Of a stretch of DNA of 64,000 nt, positions 10,920 through 25,566 are shown in pieces. The DNA lies in the NCBI RefSeq assembly GCF_023898315.1, contig NC_064617.1, forward strand, positions 616,209,000 to 616,272,999, read 5' to 3'. The translations under genes were made by a program, and so were the position numbers. A model generated the notes under the pieces. The model worked only from the letters and a program-made list of their open reading frames with translations. It was not told the DNA's origin and did no database searches. The first letter of the stretch is position 1, and the number at the start of each line of letters is the position of its first letter. The stretch is from Schistocerca nitens (lineage: Eukaryota; Arthropoda; Insecta; Orthoptera; Acrididae).

Positions 10920-13900
10920 GGTTAGTTGGGCAGGATGAGTATTTCAATTGTTTTCAATAGAGTGGATATTAGTGGCACTGGCTTGTTGCCATAATGTGGC
11001 ATTGGTTCTTTGTTCATAACAGTGTACTCAGTTTTGTAGAAGATTTAGGTGAGAAAGAGACAGTTGTTGAATATGACATAGATAGCTAGAAATGAATTGA
11101 GTAGCAATTTCCTGCTAGGTGTAGTTTGGGTATGATGTGTCTCAGTGAGAGATAAATCTTGAAATTGAAGGGTTGTTCCTTGCTACAGTCTTGGAAACTA
11201 TGTATCTGGTGTTGACTCCAATGTTTTCAAGATTACTTGTGTACAAAATTGGCCAGACTTTGCAGTTTCTTCTTCAATAAATCAGTGGAAGGTGGTGCAG
11301 ATAATGGTAAAAATGTTCAGTGCCTCCTGTGAGTTGTTGATGCTGCTTGTCTTTTAAGTAAAATTGATAGGGGCTCTTGATTGACCCAGCCATACACAGA
11401 GCTGGTGCATACTTGGCTTGAGAAGACTTTGGTCAGTAAATGATGAAATACCAACACAGTGGTCACAACAAAGCTCCTTTCCCTGCATTTTAGTTTCCCT
11501 CGGGTATAGAGTGACATGATATTGGCAGAGGATGTGCAGATAATCACTTTGATCAGGCTGTTCGTTTTTTTAATGCTCTTTTACCAGAATCCATTCATAG
11601 TGATTAGTGTGTTCTCTGTTGGAACACGATGAGAACATTGTGTGAAGTGCACAGAAGTAGCTATTTTAGTATGTATGAAAATGTGAGGTAACCACTGTTA
11701 CTCCTAAATTTCTGTGGAATTAAGTTTTCTGTGTGTGTGTGTGTTTGAAAATCCCAGAGGTTCAAGTTGGTAGTTTATATGTTGCAAGCGAAAAAAGCTT
11801 TTTAGTAAACTGAGGCACTAGCATTAGTTGCCTGTTCACTGTGACAAGGAAGCTAGTATAAAAAGTAGCTTGTGGTTTTGTTTGCAAAGAAGTGCTCATG
11901 GGATGAAAGCACTGCTTGAGATTATTCTGAGATGATGGGGGGATTGCTAAACATCTAGCATTTTAGTAAGGAGCTTGTCGGACTATTTGTATAGTTGTAA
12001 AATTATTTGTTATTTGATGAGAAATTTCTTTATTCATAGCACATGGGCCATCATAGTTGAAGCATAAAGATTGGCATGGTATGCGTAGGTCTGCAAAATG
12101 TCCTGACAGTGATGTTCATAGGAACTTGTTGTATACTTTGATTCTTCATCTGTTTAACAGTAGACATAAGAAATGTATTAGTGGAGCAAGTAGCTGTGAA
12201 ATTAGTAGTGTATGATTGATAGTATGGACGTGGCGCTTGAAGGAAGTGTTTGTTTAGCTGTGGGTGTTTTCATAATTGCCATGTGAGGAGAAGCAATACT
12301 CGTGATAGGCGACGAGAGGTACAGAGAGAAACACATTTATTGCGAGTATTGTATATCAGCAGCTCTTGGGCGGGTATCAAGTAAGACGCAAAGTGAAACG
12401 AAAGAGGAAGTATGCATGAAAGTGGCCAAATATCGACAAGAGTTCGCACTGTTAGGGTGAGGTGAATAAGCTAGTGCGGTGCGAAAATTTTCGAAGAGAG
12501 AGGCGGTTTTAAAGAAAGCACAAGAGTCCTATGAATGCCCTCTTGTGTGTTTCTCTTTCAGTGGCTATTTGGCATGTCTGCTTGCGCCATAGAAAGCTAC
12601 TGTATGTGCCCCAGGCCCCCATCTAGCGGCCGGAGGTGCAAGCGGTGTTTACATACAGTCTCGCCTGAGGCAATGGTCTCTCATTTCGGAACGCAAGAAG
12701 CACTGGTAGCGCACAAAAATAGCCGAGTGAGATCATTGCGGCCAAGTAAGGGTAGAAGTAGGTTCTTTGCAGAATGTCCGAGCTTAAGAAATTCTTCGAT
12801 AAGTAAATCGCGAAATGTGAAGAATGTGTCGTATTCTCGTAGGGCGTGTTGACGGTCTCGTGGCATAAGTAGCGAGCGGTGATAGCTTGCAAGCAAGATC
12901 ATACTTCACAGGATCATTTCTGTAGTATGTCTTCAACTCTCTCTAGTTCAACGCTGGAGTAGACGTAACCACGATGATGAGTGGTAGCACTCTCCCTGAG
13001 CGTGAGGCTTGCGATCAAGATTCATCGCATCTTGGTTGTAATCGATGATCGTTCACCACATTCTGAGGGATGTGGGAAGGGAATAGCGCTTTCCGAGTGG
13101 TGGTTTTATTATTTAGATTAGAAGCATAAGTCATACTGTTGGTATCGGGACCCGCGTTGTTGCAGAAATGTCGCTACAGGTTGTGGAAAGACTTCGATTG
13201 CGACATGTCATGAAAGCCTCGTGGAAGTTTCTCGAGTGGCACGGGGGACGAGCCATTTGATTTGGCCTGCTCCAAGTGCTAGGCTTGGATGACAACGACG
13301 TACTTTTGAGTTACAAGAATGAGTGAGCAACACAAGAAGAGTGCAATTGATGACCATAAAAAGCTGACACACAACACAGTCTTGATAATCACCACTAATG
13401 CATGATGTACGAAACATTTAGGAGGAGCACGTTTGGCTAGCAAACATGAATTGAGTGATTTGCAAGGCAGTGTAATCTGCAAGAAGGAATGCATGAAATT
13501 CGCAAATGAATAAGACTGGTTCAAATACTATCGACAGAAATTTTATTTCTGTTGTCAACTAGTATTAATTAGTTGTGTGGGAGCAGGGGGATATTTCCCT
13601 TGCACCATACATCTACATACACGTTGCGTGTGATGTGGCCTAGTTTTGCGTACAAAGAACTATCTAGTTGTCAGTTTTTTGAGTGAACGAGAGAGATTAG
13701 TGTTAGATGCAGAGCAGTGCGGGCAGTTGTGTGTCGGACGTTGTATGTCGGACGTGGGTCGCCGACAGGAATTATGCGTGCTGCCATCTGTCGGCAGGTG
13801 AGGTAATGAAGCAGCTTGAATGGTGACACAAATGATGAAAATAGTTATCTAAAGAGTAATAGCGACGACATTTGGCAGACACGTATTTCAGCGTTGACAG

Positions 13901-14560
13901 TTAGTTTGGGGTGTGTGCTTGCATGACACTGGAAGTCTGTTGACGGTGTAGAAGTAGACAAGACGGCAAGAATTTTCGGCGTTCTCGCGGAGAAGTAATA
14001 GAGAAGCAGCCATAAGTATTGAAGTGAGGGCGTTGATCGGCACTCTGGTTTCCCTTCAAAACGAATAAATCTTTCGCCTTTTACTAAAGATTTCCGTGGA
14101 GGGGAACATTAAATGAGTCTAGAAGGTATTTTTTGTAGTGCTCGGCTATTGCTGAGCCACAATCTCAAGTAAAACGTAATGTGAGTAGCAAGAGGTAGAT
14201 TGTGTTGTGAGAATGAAGGGCGTGGATTAGCGGATCACGTTTGGCCTGAAATGGCGTGCAGTGTGTTAGACGATTGTGTAGAGAGAGTGAGAGAGGGGGG
14301 GACAGAGCTATTTATTGTCCTGCAAACTCTTGGTGAACCCTTTCCGTACCTCAGTTGTAGATGATTTGAGAATGTTTACTTGCACTGCAGTTGCACAACA
14401 GCATATAAGCTGATATTTGGAAGTGAATGATGAATGATTGTCTTTGTAATAAATACTGGTATGTGATAAGTAGATTTTGTTTTGAAAGCCAAAATAATTT
14501 TTACCGCAGAAGTTTGTGATTTGTAGGTATGATGTGAGTGAGATTTGGGCTGAAGATGGT
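10920..14560 (+). repeat. U5 snRNA tandem unit 4
   Basis: Complete unit of 3641 bp with (TG)7 at 11730-11743. It carries the tatttagatt variant shared with unit 2 (near 13113) and a gacacaaatg variant near 13825 that reappears only in unit 11. Confidence 0.97.
14040..14159 (+). ncRNA. U5 spliceosomal snRNA, copy 4
   Basis: Same sequence as copy 1 by eye, with Sm site at 14128-14135. The nearest upstream variant (gacacaaatg) is about 200 bp away, outside the presumptive promoter. Confidence 0.97.
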
Positions 14561-15366
14561 GGTTAGTTGGGCAGGATGAGTATTTCAATTGTTTTCAATA
14601 GAGTGGATATTAGTGGCACTGGCTTGTTGCCATAATGTGGCATTGGTTCTTTGTTCATAACAGTGTACTCAGTTTTGTAGAAGATTTAGGTGAGAAAGAG
14701 ACAGTTGTTGAATATGACATAGATAGCTAGAAATGAATTGAGTAGCAATTTCCTGCTAGGTGTAGTTTGGGTATGATGTGTCTCAGTGAGAGATAAATCT
14801 TGAAATTGAAGGGTTGTTCCTTGCTACAGTCTTGGAAACTATGTATCTGGTGTTGACTCCAATGTTTTCAAGATTACTTGTGTACAAAATTGGCCAGACT
14901 TTGCAGTTTCTTCTTCAATAAATCAGTGGAAGGTGGTGCAGATAATGGTAAAAATGTTCAGTGCCTCCTGTGAGTTGTTGATGCTGCTTGTCTTTTAAGT
15001 AAAATTGATAGGGGCTCTTGATTGACCCAGCCATACACAGAGCTGGTGCATACTTGGCTTGAGAAGACTTTGGTCAGTAAATGATGAAATACCAACACAG
15101 TGGTCACAACAAAGCTCCTTTCCCTGCATTTTAGTTTCCCTCGGGTATAGAGTGACATGATATTGGCAGAGGATGTGCAGATAATCACTTTGATCAGGCT
15201 GTTCGTTTTTTTAATGCTCTTTTACCAGAATCCATTCATAGTGATTAGTGTGTTCTCTGTTGGAACACGATGAGAACATTGTGTGAAGTGCACAGAAGTA
15301 GCTATTTTAGTATGTATGAAAATGTGAGGTAACCACTGTTACTCCTAAATTTCTGTGGAATTAAGT

Positions 15367-15432
<66 letters not shown>

Positions 15433-18244
15433 AAATTCCCAGAGGTTCAAGTTGGTAGTTTATATGTTGCAAGCGAAAAAAGCTTTTTAGTAAACTGAGG
15501 CACTAGCATTAGTTGCCTGTTCACTGTGACAAGGAAGCTAGTATAAAAAGTAGCTTGTGGTTTTGTTTGCAAAGAAGTGCTCATGGGATGAAAGCACTGC
15601 TTGAGATTATCTGAGATGATGGGGGGATTGCTAAACATCTAGCATTTTAGTAAGGAGCTTGTCGGACTATTTGTATAGTTGTAAAATTATTTGTTATTTG
15701 ATGAGAAATTTCTTTATTCATAGCACATGGGCCATCATAGTTGAAGCATAAAGATTGGCATGGTATGCGTAGGTCTGCAAAATGTCCTGACAGTGATGTT
15801 CATAGGAACTTGTTGTATACTTTGATTCTTCATCTGTTTAACAGTAGACATAAGAAATGTATTAGTGGAGCAAGTAGCTGTGAAATTAGTAGTGTATGAT
15901 TGATAGTATGGACGTGGCGCTTGAAGGAAGTGTTTGTTTAGCTGTGGGTGTTTTCATAATTGCCATGTGAGGAGAAGCAATACTCGTGATAGGCGACGAG
16001 AGGTACAGAGAGAAACACATTTATTGCGAGTATTGTATATCAGCAGCTCTTGGGCGGGTATCAAGTAAGACGCAAAGTGAAACGAAAGAGGAAGTATGCA
16101 TGAAAGTGGCCAAATATCGACAAGAGTTCGCACTGTTAGGGTGAGGTGAATAAGCTAGTGCGGTGCGAAAATTTTCGAAGAGAGAGGCGGTTTTAAAGAA
16201 AGCACAAGAGTCCTATGAATGCCCTCTTGTGTGTTTCTCTTTCAGTGGCTATTTGGCATGTCTGCTTGCGCCATAGAAAGCTACTGTATGTGCCCCAGGC
16301 CCCCATCTAGCGGCCGGAGGTGCAAGCGGTGTTTACATACAGTCTCGCCTGAGGCAATGGTCTCTCATTTCGGAACGCAAGAAGCACTGGTAGCGCACAA
16401 AAATAGCCGAGTGAGATCATTGCGGCCAAGTAAGGGTAGAAGTAGGTTCTTTGCAGAATGTCCGAGCTTAAGAAATTCTTCGATAAGTAAATCGCGAAAT
16501 GTGAAGAATGTGTCGTATTCTCGTAGGGCGTGTTGACGGTCTCGTGGCATAAGTAGCGAGCGGTGATAGCTTGCAAGCAAGATCATACTTCACAGGATCA
16601 TTTCTGTAGTATGTCTTCAACTCTCTCTAGTTCAACGCTGGAGTAGACGTAACCACGATGATGAGTGGTAGCACTCTCCCTGAGCGTGAGGCTTGCGATC
16701 AAGATTCATCGCATCTTGGTTGTAATCGATGATCGTTCACCACATTCTGAGGGATGTGGGAAGGGAATAGCGCTTTCCGAGTGGTGGTTTTATTATATAG
16801 ATTAGAAGCATAAGTCATACTGTTGGTATCGGGACCCGCGTTGTTGCAGAAATGTCGCTACAGGTTGTGGAAAGACTTCGATTGCGACATGTCATGAAAG
16901 CCTCGTGGAAGTTTCTCGAGTGGCACGGGGGACGAGCCATTTGATTTGGCCTGCTCCAAGTGCTAGGCTTGGATGACAACGACGTACTTTTGAGTTACAA
17001 GAATGAGTGAGCAACACAAGAAGAGTGCAATTGATGACCATAAAAAGCTGACACACAACACAGTCTTGATAATCACCACTAATGCATGATGTACGAAACA
17101 TTTAGGAGGAGCACGTTTGGCTAGCAAACATGAATTGAGTGATTTGCAAGGCAGTGTAATCTGCAAGAAGGAATGCATGAAATTCGCAAATGAATAAGAC
17201 TGGTTCAAATACTATCGACAGAAATTTTATTTCTGTTGTCAACTAGTATTAATTAGTTGTGTGGGAGCAGGGGGATATTTCCCTTGCACCATACATCTAC
17301 ATACACGTTGCGTGTGATGTGGCCTAGTTTTGCGTACAAAGAACTATCTAGTTGTCAGTTTTTTGAGTGAACGAGAGAGATTAGTGTTAGATGCAGAGCA
17401 GTGCGGGCAGTTGTGTGTCGGACGTTGTATGTCGGACGTGGGTCGCCGACAGGAATTATGCGTGCTGCCATCTGTCGGCAGGTGAGGTAATGAAGCAGCT
17501 TGAATGGTGACAGAAATGATGAAAATAGTTATCTAAAGAGTAATAGCGACGACATTTGGCAGACACGTATTTCAGCGTTGACAGTTAGTTTGGGGTGTGT
17601 GCTTGCATGACACTGGAAGTCTGTTGACGGTGTAGAAGTAGACAAGACGGCAAGAATTTTCGGCGTTCTCGCGGAGAAGTAATAGAGAAGCAGCCATAAG
17701 TATTGAAGTGAGGGCGTTGATCGGCACTCTGGTTTCCCTTCAAAACGAATAAATCTTTCGCCTTTTACTAAAGATTTCCGTGGAGGGGAACATTAAATGA
17801 GTCTAGAAGGTATTTTTTGTAGTGCTCGGCTATTGCTGAGCCACAATCTCAAGTAAAACGTAATGTGAGTAGCAAGAGGTAGATTGTGTTGTGAGAATGA
17901 AGGGCGTGGATTAGCGGATCACGTTTGGCCTGAAATGGCGTGCAGTGTGTTAGACGATTGTGTAGAGAGAGTGAGAGAGGGGGGGACAGAGCTATTTATT
18001 GTCCTGCAAACTCTTGGTGAACCCTTTCCGTACCTCAGTTGTAGATGATTTGAGAATGTTTACTTGCACTGCAGTTGCACAACAGCATATAAGCTGATAT
18101 TTGGAAGTGAATGATGAATGATTGTCTTTGTAATAAATACTGGTATGTGATAAGTAGATTTTGTTTTGAAAGCCAAAATAATTTTTACCGCAGAAGTTTG
18201 TGATTTGTAGGTATGATGTGAGTGAGATTTGGGCTGAAGATGGT
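14561..18244 (+). repeat. U5 snRNA tandem unit 5, expanded TG tract
   Basis: Complete unit of 3684 bp. The TG tract at 15371-15428 has grown to 29 repeats, the longest in the window. It is followed by gaaattccc instead of gaaaatccc, a linked variant seen again only in unit 9. A 1-bp deletion near 15609 gives attatctgag. Confidence 0.97.
17724..17843 (+). ncRNA. U5 spliceosomal snRNA, copy 5
   Basis: Same sequence as copy 1 by eye, with Sm site at 17812-17819. It lies in the unit with the longest TG tract, about 2.3 kb downstream of that tract. Confidence 0.97.
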
Positions 18245-19050
18245 GGTTAGTTGGGCAGGATGAGTATTTCAATTGTTTTCAATAGAGTGGATATTAGTGG
18301 CACTGGCTTGTTGCCATAATGTGGCATTGGTTCTTTGTTCATAACAGTGTACTCAGTTTTGTAGAAGATTTAGGTGAGAAAGAGACAGTTGTTGAATATG
18401 ACATAGATAGCTAGAAATGAATTGAGTAGCAATTTCCTGCTAGGTGTAGTTTGGGTATGATGTGTCTCAGTGAGAGATAAATCTTGAAATTGAAGGGTTG
18501 TTCTTTGCTACAGTCTTGGAAACTATGTATCTGGTGTTGACTCCAATGTTTTCAAGATTACTTGTGTACAAAATTGGCCAGACTTTGCAGTTTCTTCTTC
18601 AATAAATCAGTGGAAGGTGGTGCAGATAATGGTAAAAATGTTCAGTGCCTCCTGTGAGTTGTTGATGCTGCTTGTCTTTTAAGTAAAATTGATAGGGGCT
18701 CTTGATTGACCCAGCCATACACAGAGCTGGTGCATACTTGGCTTGAGAAGACTTTGGTCAGTAAATGATGAAATACCAACACAGTGGTCACAACAAAGCT
18801 CCTTTCCCTGCATTTTAGTTTCCCTCGGGTATAGAGTGACACGATATTGTCAGAGGATGTGCAGATAATCACTTTGATCAGGCTGTTCGTTTTTTTAATG
18901 CTCTTTTACCAGAATCCATTCATAGTGATTAGTGTGTTCTCTGTTGGAACACGATGAGAACATTGTGTGAAGTGCACAGAAGTAGCTATTTTAGTATGTA
19001 TGAAAATGTGAGGTAACCACTGTTACTCCTAAATTTCTGTGGAATTAAGT

Positions 19051-19094
<44 letters not shown>

Positions 19095-21907
19095 AAAATC
19101 CCAGAGGTTCAAGTTGGTAGTTTATATGTTGCCAGCGAAAAAAGCTTTTTAGTAAACTGAGGCACTAGCATTAGTTCCCTGTTCACTGTGACAAGGAAGC
19201 TAGTATAAAAAGTAGCTTGTGGTTTTGTTTGCAAAGAAGTGCTCATGGGATGAAAGCACTGCTTGAGATTATTCTGAGATGATGGGGGGATTGCTAAACA
19301 TCTAGCATTTTAGTAAGGAGCTTGTCGGACTATTTGTATAGTTGTAAAATTATTTGTTATTTGATGAGAAATTTCTTTATTCATAGCACATGGGCCATCA
19401 TAGTTGAAGCATAAAGATTGGCATGGTATGCGTAGGTCTGCAAAATGTCCTGACAGTGATGTTCATAGGAACTTGTTGTATACTTTGATTCTTCATCTGT
19501 TTAACAGTAGACATAAGAAATGTATTAGTGGAGCAAGTAGCTGTGAAATTAGTAGTGTATGATTGATAGTATGGACGTGGCGCTTGAAGGAAGTGTTTGT
19601 TTAGCTGTGGGTGTTTTCATAATTGCCATGTGAGGAGAAGCAATACTCGTGATAGGCGACGAGAGGTACAGAGAGAAACACATTTATTGCGAGTATTGTA
19701 TATCAGCAGCTCTTGGGCGGGTATCAAGTAAGACGCAAAGTGAAACGAAAGAGGAAGTATGCATGAAAGTGGCCAAATATCGACAAGAGTTCGCACTGTT
19801 AGGGTGAGGTGAATAAGCTAGTGCGGTGCGAAAATTTTCGAAGAGAGAGGCGGTTTTAAAGAAAGCACAAGAGTCCTATGAATGCCCTCTTGTGTGTTTC
19901 TCTTTCAGTGGCTATTTGGCATGTCTGCTTGCGCCATAGAAAGCTACTGTATGTGCCCCAGGCCCCCATCTAGCGGCCGGAGGTGCAAGCGGTGTTTACA
20001 TACAGTCTCGCCTGAGGCAATGGTCTCTCATTTCGGAACGCAAGAAGCACTGGTAGCGCACAAAAATAGCCGAGTGAGATCATTGCGGCCAAGTAAGGGT
20101 AGAAGTAGGTTCTTTGCAGAATGTCCGAGCTTAAGAAATTCTTCGATAAGTAAATCGCGAAATGTGAAGAATGTGTCGTATTCTCGTAGGGCGTGTTGAC
20201 GGTCTCGTGGCATAAGTAGCGAGCGGTGATAGCTTGCAAGCAAGATCATACTTCACAGGATCATTTCTGTAGTATGTCTTCAACTCTCTCTAGTTCAACG
20301 CTGGAGTAGACGTAACCACGATGATGAGTGGTAGCACTCTCCCTGAGCGTGAGGCTTGCGATCAAGATTCATCGCATCTTGGTTGTAATCGATGATCGTT
20401 CACCACATTCTGAGGGATGTGGGAAGGGAATAGCGCTTTCCGAGTGGTGGTTTTATTATATAGATTAGAAGCATAAGTCATACTGTTGGTATCGGGACCC
20501 GCGTTGTTGCAGAAATGTCGCTACAGGTTGTGGAAAGACTTCGATTGCGACATGTCATGAAAGCCTCGTGGAAGTTTCTCGAGTGGCACGGGGGACGAGC
20601 CATTTGATTTGGCCTGCTCCAAGTGCTAGGCTTGGATGACAACGACGTACTTTTGAGTTACAAGAATGAGTGAGCAACACAAGAAGAGTGCAATTGATGA
20701 CCATAAAAAGCTGACACACAACACAGTCTTGATAATCACCACTAATGCATGATGTACGAAACATTTAGGAGGAGCACGTTTGGCTAGCAAACATGAATTG
20801 AGTGATTTGCAAGGCAGTGTAATCTGCAAGAAGGAATGCATGAAATTCGCAAATGAATAAGACTGGTTCAAATACTATCGACAGAAATTTTATTTCTGTT
20901 GTCAACTAGTATTAATTAGTTGTGTGGGAGCAGGGGGATATTTCCCTTGCACCATACATCTACATACACGTTGCGTGTGATGTGGCCTAGTTTTGCGTAC
21001 AAAGAACTATCTAGTTGTCAGTTTTTTGAGTGAACGAGAGAGATTAGTGTTAGATGCAGAGCAGTGCGGGCAGTTGTGTGTCGGACGTTGTATGTCGGAC
21101 GTGGGTCGCCGACAGGAATTATGCGTGCTGCCATCTGTCGGCAGGTGAGGTAATGAAGCAGCTTGAATGGTGACAGAAATGATGAAAATAGTTATCTAAA
21201 GAGTAATAGCGACGACATTTGGCAGACACGTATTTCAGCGTTGACAGTTAGTTTGGGGTGTGTGCTTGCATGACACTGGAAGTCTGTTGACGGTGTAGAA
21301 GTAGACAAGACGGCAAGAATTTTCGGCGTTCTCGCGGAGAAGTAATAGAGAAGCAGCCATAAGTATTGAAGTGAGGGCGTTGATCGGCACTCTGGTTTCC
21401 CTTCAAAACGAATAAATCTTTCGCCTTTTACTAAAGATTTCCGTGGAGGGGAACATTAAATGAGTCTAGAAGGTATTTTTTGTAGTGCTCGGCTATTGCT
21501 GAGCCACAATCTCAAGTAAAACGTAATGTGAGTAGCAAGAGGTAGATTGTGTTGTGAGAATGAAGGGCGTGGATTAGCGGATCACGTTTGGCCTGAAATG
21601 GCGTGCAGTGTGTTAGACGATTGTGTAGAGAGAGTGAGAGAGGGGGGGACAGAGCTATTTATTGTCCTGCAAACTCTTGGTGAACCCTTTCCGTACCTCA
21701 GTTGTAGATGATTTGAGAATGTTTACTTGCACTGCAGTTGCACAACAGCATATAAGCTGATATTTGGAAGTGAATGATGAATGATTGTCTTTGTAATAAA
21801 TACTGGTATGTGATAAGTAGATTTTGTTTTGAAAGCCAAAATAATTTTTACCGCAGAAGTTTGTGATTTGTAGGTATGATGTGAGTGAGATTTGGGCTGA
21901 AGATGGT
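18245..21907 (+). repeat. U5 snRNA tandem unit 6
   Basis: Complete unit of 3663 bp with (TG)18 at 19055-19090. It opens a block of three units (6-8) sharing ttgttcttt, cacgatattgtcag and gttccctg in the first kilobase. The ttgccagcg variant after the TG tract is shared with unit 8 but not with unit 7, which lies between them. Confidence 0.97.
21387..21506 (+). ncRNA. U5 spliceosomal snRNA, copy 6
   Basis: Same sequence as copy 1 by eye, with Sm site at 21475-21482. Promoter region unchanged. Confidence 0.97.
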
Positions 21908-22713
21908 GGTTAGTTGGGCAGGATGAGTATTTCAATTGTTTTCAATAGAGTGGATATTAGTGGCACTGGCTTGTTGCCATAATGTGGCATTGGTTCTTTG
22001 TTCATAACAGTGTACTCAGTTTTGTAGAAGATTTAGGTGAGAAAGAGACAGTTGTTGAATATGACATAGATAGCTAGAAATGAATTGAGTAGCAATTTCC
22101 TGCTAGGTGTAGTTTGGGTATGATGTGTCTCAGTGAGAGATAAATCTTGAAATTGAAGGGTTGTTCTTTGCTACAGTCTTGGAAACTATGTATCTGGTGT
22201 TGACTCCAATGTTTTCAAGATTACTTGTGTACAAAATTGGCCAGACTTTGCAGTTTCTTCTTCAATAAATCAGTGGAAGGTGGTGCAGATAATGGTAAAA
22301 ATGTTCAGTGCCTCCTGTGAGTTGTTGATGCTGCTTGTCTTTTAAGTAAAATTGATAGGGGCTCTTGATTGACCCAGCCATACACAGAGCTGGTGCATAC
22401 TTGGCTTGAGAAGACTTTGGTCAGTAAATGATGAAATACCAACACAGTGGTCACAACAAAGCTCCTTTCCCTGCATTTTAGTTTCCCTCGGGTATAGAGT
22501 GACACGATATTGTCAGAGGATGTGCAGATAATCACTTTGATCAGGCTGTTCGTTTTTTTAATGCTCTTTTACCAGAATCCATTCATAGTGATTAGTGTGT
22601 TCTCTGTTGGAACACGATGAGAACATTGTGTGAAGTGCACAGAAGTAGCTATTTTAGTATGTATGAAAATGTGAGGTAACCACTGTTACTCCTAAATTTC
22701 TGTGGAATTAAGT

Positions 22714-22753
<40 letters not shown>

Positions 22754-25566
22754 AAAATCCCAGAGGTTCAAGTTGGTAGTTTATATGTTGCAAGCGAAAA
22801 AAGCTTTTTAGTAAACTGAGGCACTAGCATTAGTTCCCTGTTCACTGTGACAAGGAAGCTAGTATAAAAAGTAGCTTGTGGTTTTGTTTGCAAAGAAGTG
22901 CTCATGGGATGAAAGCACTGCTTGAGATTATTCTGAGATGATGGGGGGATTGCTAAACATCTAGCATTTTAGTAAGGAGCTTGTCGGACTATTTGTATAG
23001 TTGTAAAATTATTTGTTATTTGATGAGAAATTTCTTTATTCATAGCACATGGGCCATCATAGTTGAAGCATAAAGATTGGCATGGTATGCGTAGGTCTGC
23101 AAAATGTCCTGACAGTGATGTTCATAGGAACTTGTTGTATACTTTGATTCTTCATCTGTTTAACAGTAGACATAAGAAATGTATTAGTGGAGCAAGTAGC
23201 TGTGAAATTAGTAGTGTATGATTGATAGTATGGACGTGGCGCTTGAAGGAAGTGTTTGTTTAGCTGTGGGTGTTTTCATAATTGCCATGTGAGGAGAAGC
23301 AATACTCGTGATAGGCGACGAGAGGTACAGAGAGAAACACATTTATTGCGAGTATTGTATATCAGCAGCTCTTGGGCGGGTATCAAGTAAGACGCAAAGT
23401 GAAACGAAAGAGGAAGTATGCATGAAAGTGGCCAAATATCGACAAGAGTTCGCACTGTTAGGGTGAGGTGAATAAGCTAGTGCGGTGCGAAAATTTTCGA
23501 AGAGAGAGGCGGTTTTAAAGAAAGCACAAGAGTCCTATGAATGCCCTCTTGTGTGTTTCTCTTTCAGTGGCTATTTGGCATGTCTGCTTGCGCCATAGAA
23601 AGCTACTGTATGTGCCCCAGGCCCCCATCTAGCGGCCGGAGGTGCAAGCGGTGTTTACATACAGTCTCGCCTGAGGCAATGGTCTCTCATTTCGGAACGC
23701 AAGAAGCACTGGTAGCGCACAAAAATAGCCGAGTGAGATCATTGCGGCCAAGTAAGGGTAGAAGTAGGTTCTTTGCAGAATGTCCGAGCTTAAGAAATTC
23801 TTCGATAAGTAAATCGCGAAATGTGAAGAATGTGTCGTATTCTCGTAGGGCGTGTTGACGGTCTCGTGGCATAAGTAGCGAGCGGTGATAGCTTGCAAGC
23901 AAGATCATACTTCACAGGATCATTTCTGTAGTATGTCTTCAACTCTCTCTAGTTCAACGCTGGAGTAGACGTAACCACGATGATGAGTGGTAGCACTCTC
24001 CCTGAGCGTGAGGCTTGCGATCAAGATTCATCGCATCTTGGTTGTAATCGATGATCGTTCACCACATTCTGAGGGATGTGGGAAGGGAATAGCGCTTTCC
24101 GAGTGGTGGTTTTATTATATAGATTAGAAGCATAAGTCATACTGTTGGTATCGGGACCCGCGTTGTTGCAGAAATGTCGCTACAGGTTGTGGAAAGACTT
24201 CGATTGCGACATGTCATGAAAGCCTCGTGGAAGTTTCTCGAGTGGCACGGGGGACGAGCCATTTGATTTGGCCTGCTCCAAGTGCTAGGCTTGGATGACA
24301 ACGACGTACTTTTGAGTTACAAGAATGAGTGAGCAACACAAGAAGAGTGCAATTGATGACCATAAAAAGCTGACACACAACACAGTCTTGATAATCACCA
24401 CTAATGCATGATGTACGAAACATTTAGGAGGAGCACGTTTGGCTAGCAAACATGAATTGAGTGATTTGCAAGGCAGTGTAATCTGCAAGAAGGAATGCAT
24501 GAAATTCGCAAATGAATAAGACTGGTTCAAATACTATCGACAGAAATTTTATTTCTGTTGTCAACTAGTATTAATTAGTTGTGTGGGAGCAGGGGGATAT
24601 TTCCCTTGCACCATACATCTACATACACGTTGCGTGTGATGTGGCCTAGTTTTGCGTACAAAGAACTATCTAGTTGTCAGTTTTTTGAGTGAACGAGAGA
24701 GATTAGTGTTAGATGCAGAGCAGTGCGGGCAGTTGTGTGTCGGACGTTGTATGTCGGACGTGGGTCGCCGACAGGAATTATGCGTGCTGCCATCTGTCGG
24801 CAGGTGAGGTAATGAAGCAGCTTGAATGGTGACAGAAATGATGAAAATAGTTATCTAAAGAGTAATAGCGACGACATTTGGCAGACACGTATTTCAGCGT
24901 TGACAGTTAGTTTGGGGTGTGTGCTTGCATGACACTGGAAGTCTGTTGACGGTGTAGAAGTAGACAAGACGGCAAGAATTTTCGGCGTTCTCGCGGAGAA
25001 GTAATAGAGAAGCAGCCATAAGTATTGAAGTGAGGGCGTTGATCGGCACTCTGGTTTCCCTTCAAAACGAATAAATCTTTCGCCTTTTACTAAAGATTTC
25101 CGTGGAGGGGAACATTAAATGAGTCTAGAAGGTATTTTTTGTAGTGCTCGGCTATTGCTGAGCCACAATCTCAAGTAAAACGTAATGTGAGTAGCAAGAG
25201 GTAGATTGTGTTGTGAGAATGAAGGGCGTGGATTAGCGGATCACGTTTGGCCTGAAATGGCGTGCAGTGTGTTAGACGATTGTGTAGAGAGAGTGAGAGA
25301 GGGGGGGACAGAGCTATTTATTGTCCTGCAAACTCTTGGTGAACCCTTTCCGTACCTCAGTTGTAGATGATTTGAGAATGTTTACTTGCACTGCAGTTGC
25401 ACAACAGCATATAAGCTGATATTTGGAAGTGAATGATGAATGATTGTCTTTGTAATAAATACTGGTATGTGATAAGTAGATTTTGTTTTGAAAGCCAAAA
25501 TAATTTTTACCGCAGAAGTTTGTGATTTGTAGGTATGATGTGAGTGAGATTTGGGCTGAAGATGGT
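21908..25566 (+). repeat. U5 snRNA tandem unit 7
   Basis: Complete unit of 3659 bp with (TG)16 at 22718-22749. It has the unit 6-8 variant set except that it keeps the common ttgcaagcg. Confidence 0.97.
25046..25165 (+). ncRNA. U5 spliceosomal snRNA, copy 7
   Basis: Same sequence as copy 1 by eye, with Sm site at 25134-25141. It is the last U5 gene before the first full-length LINE. Confidence 0.97.
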
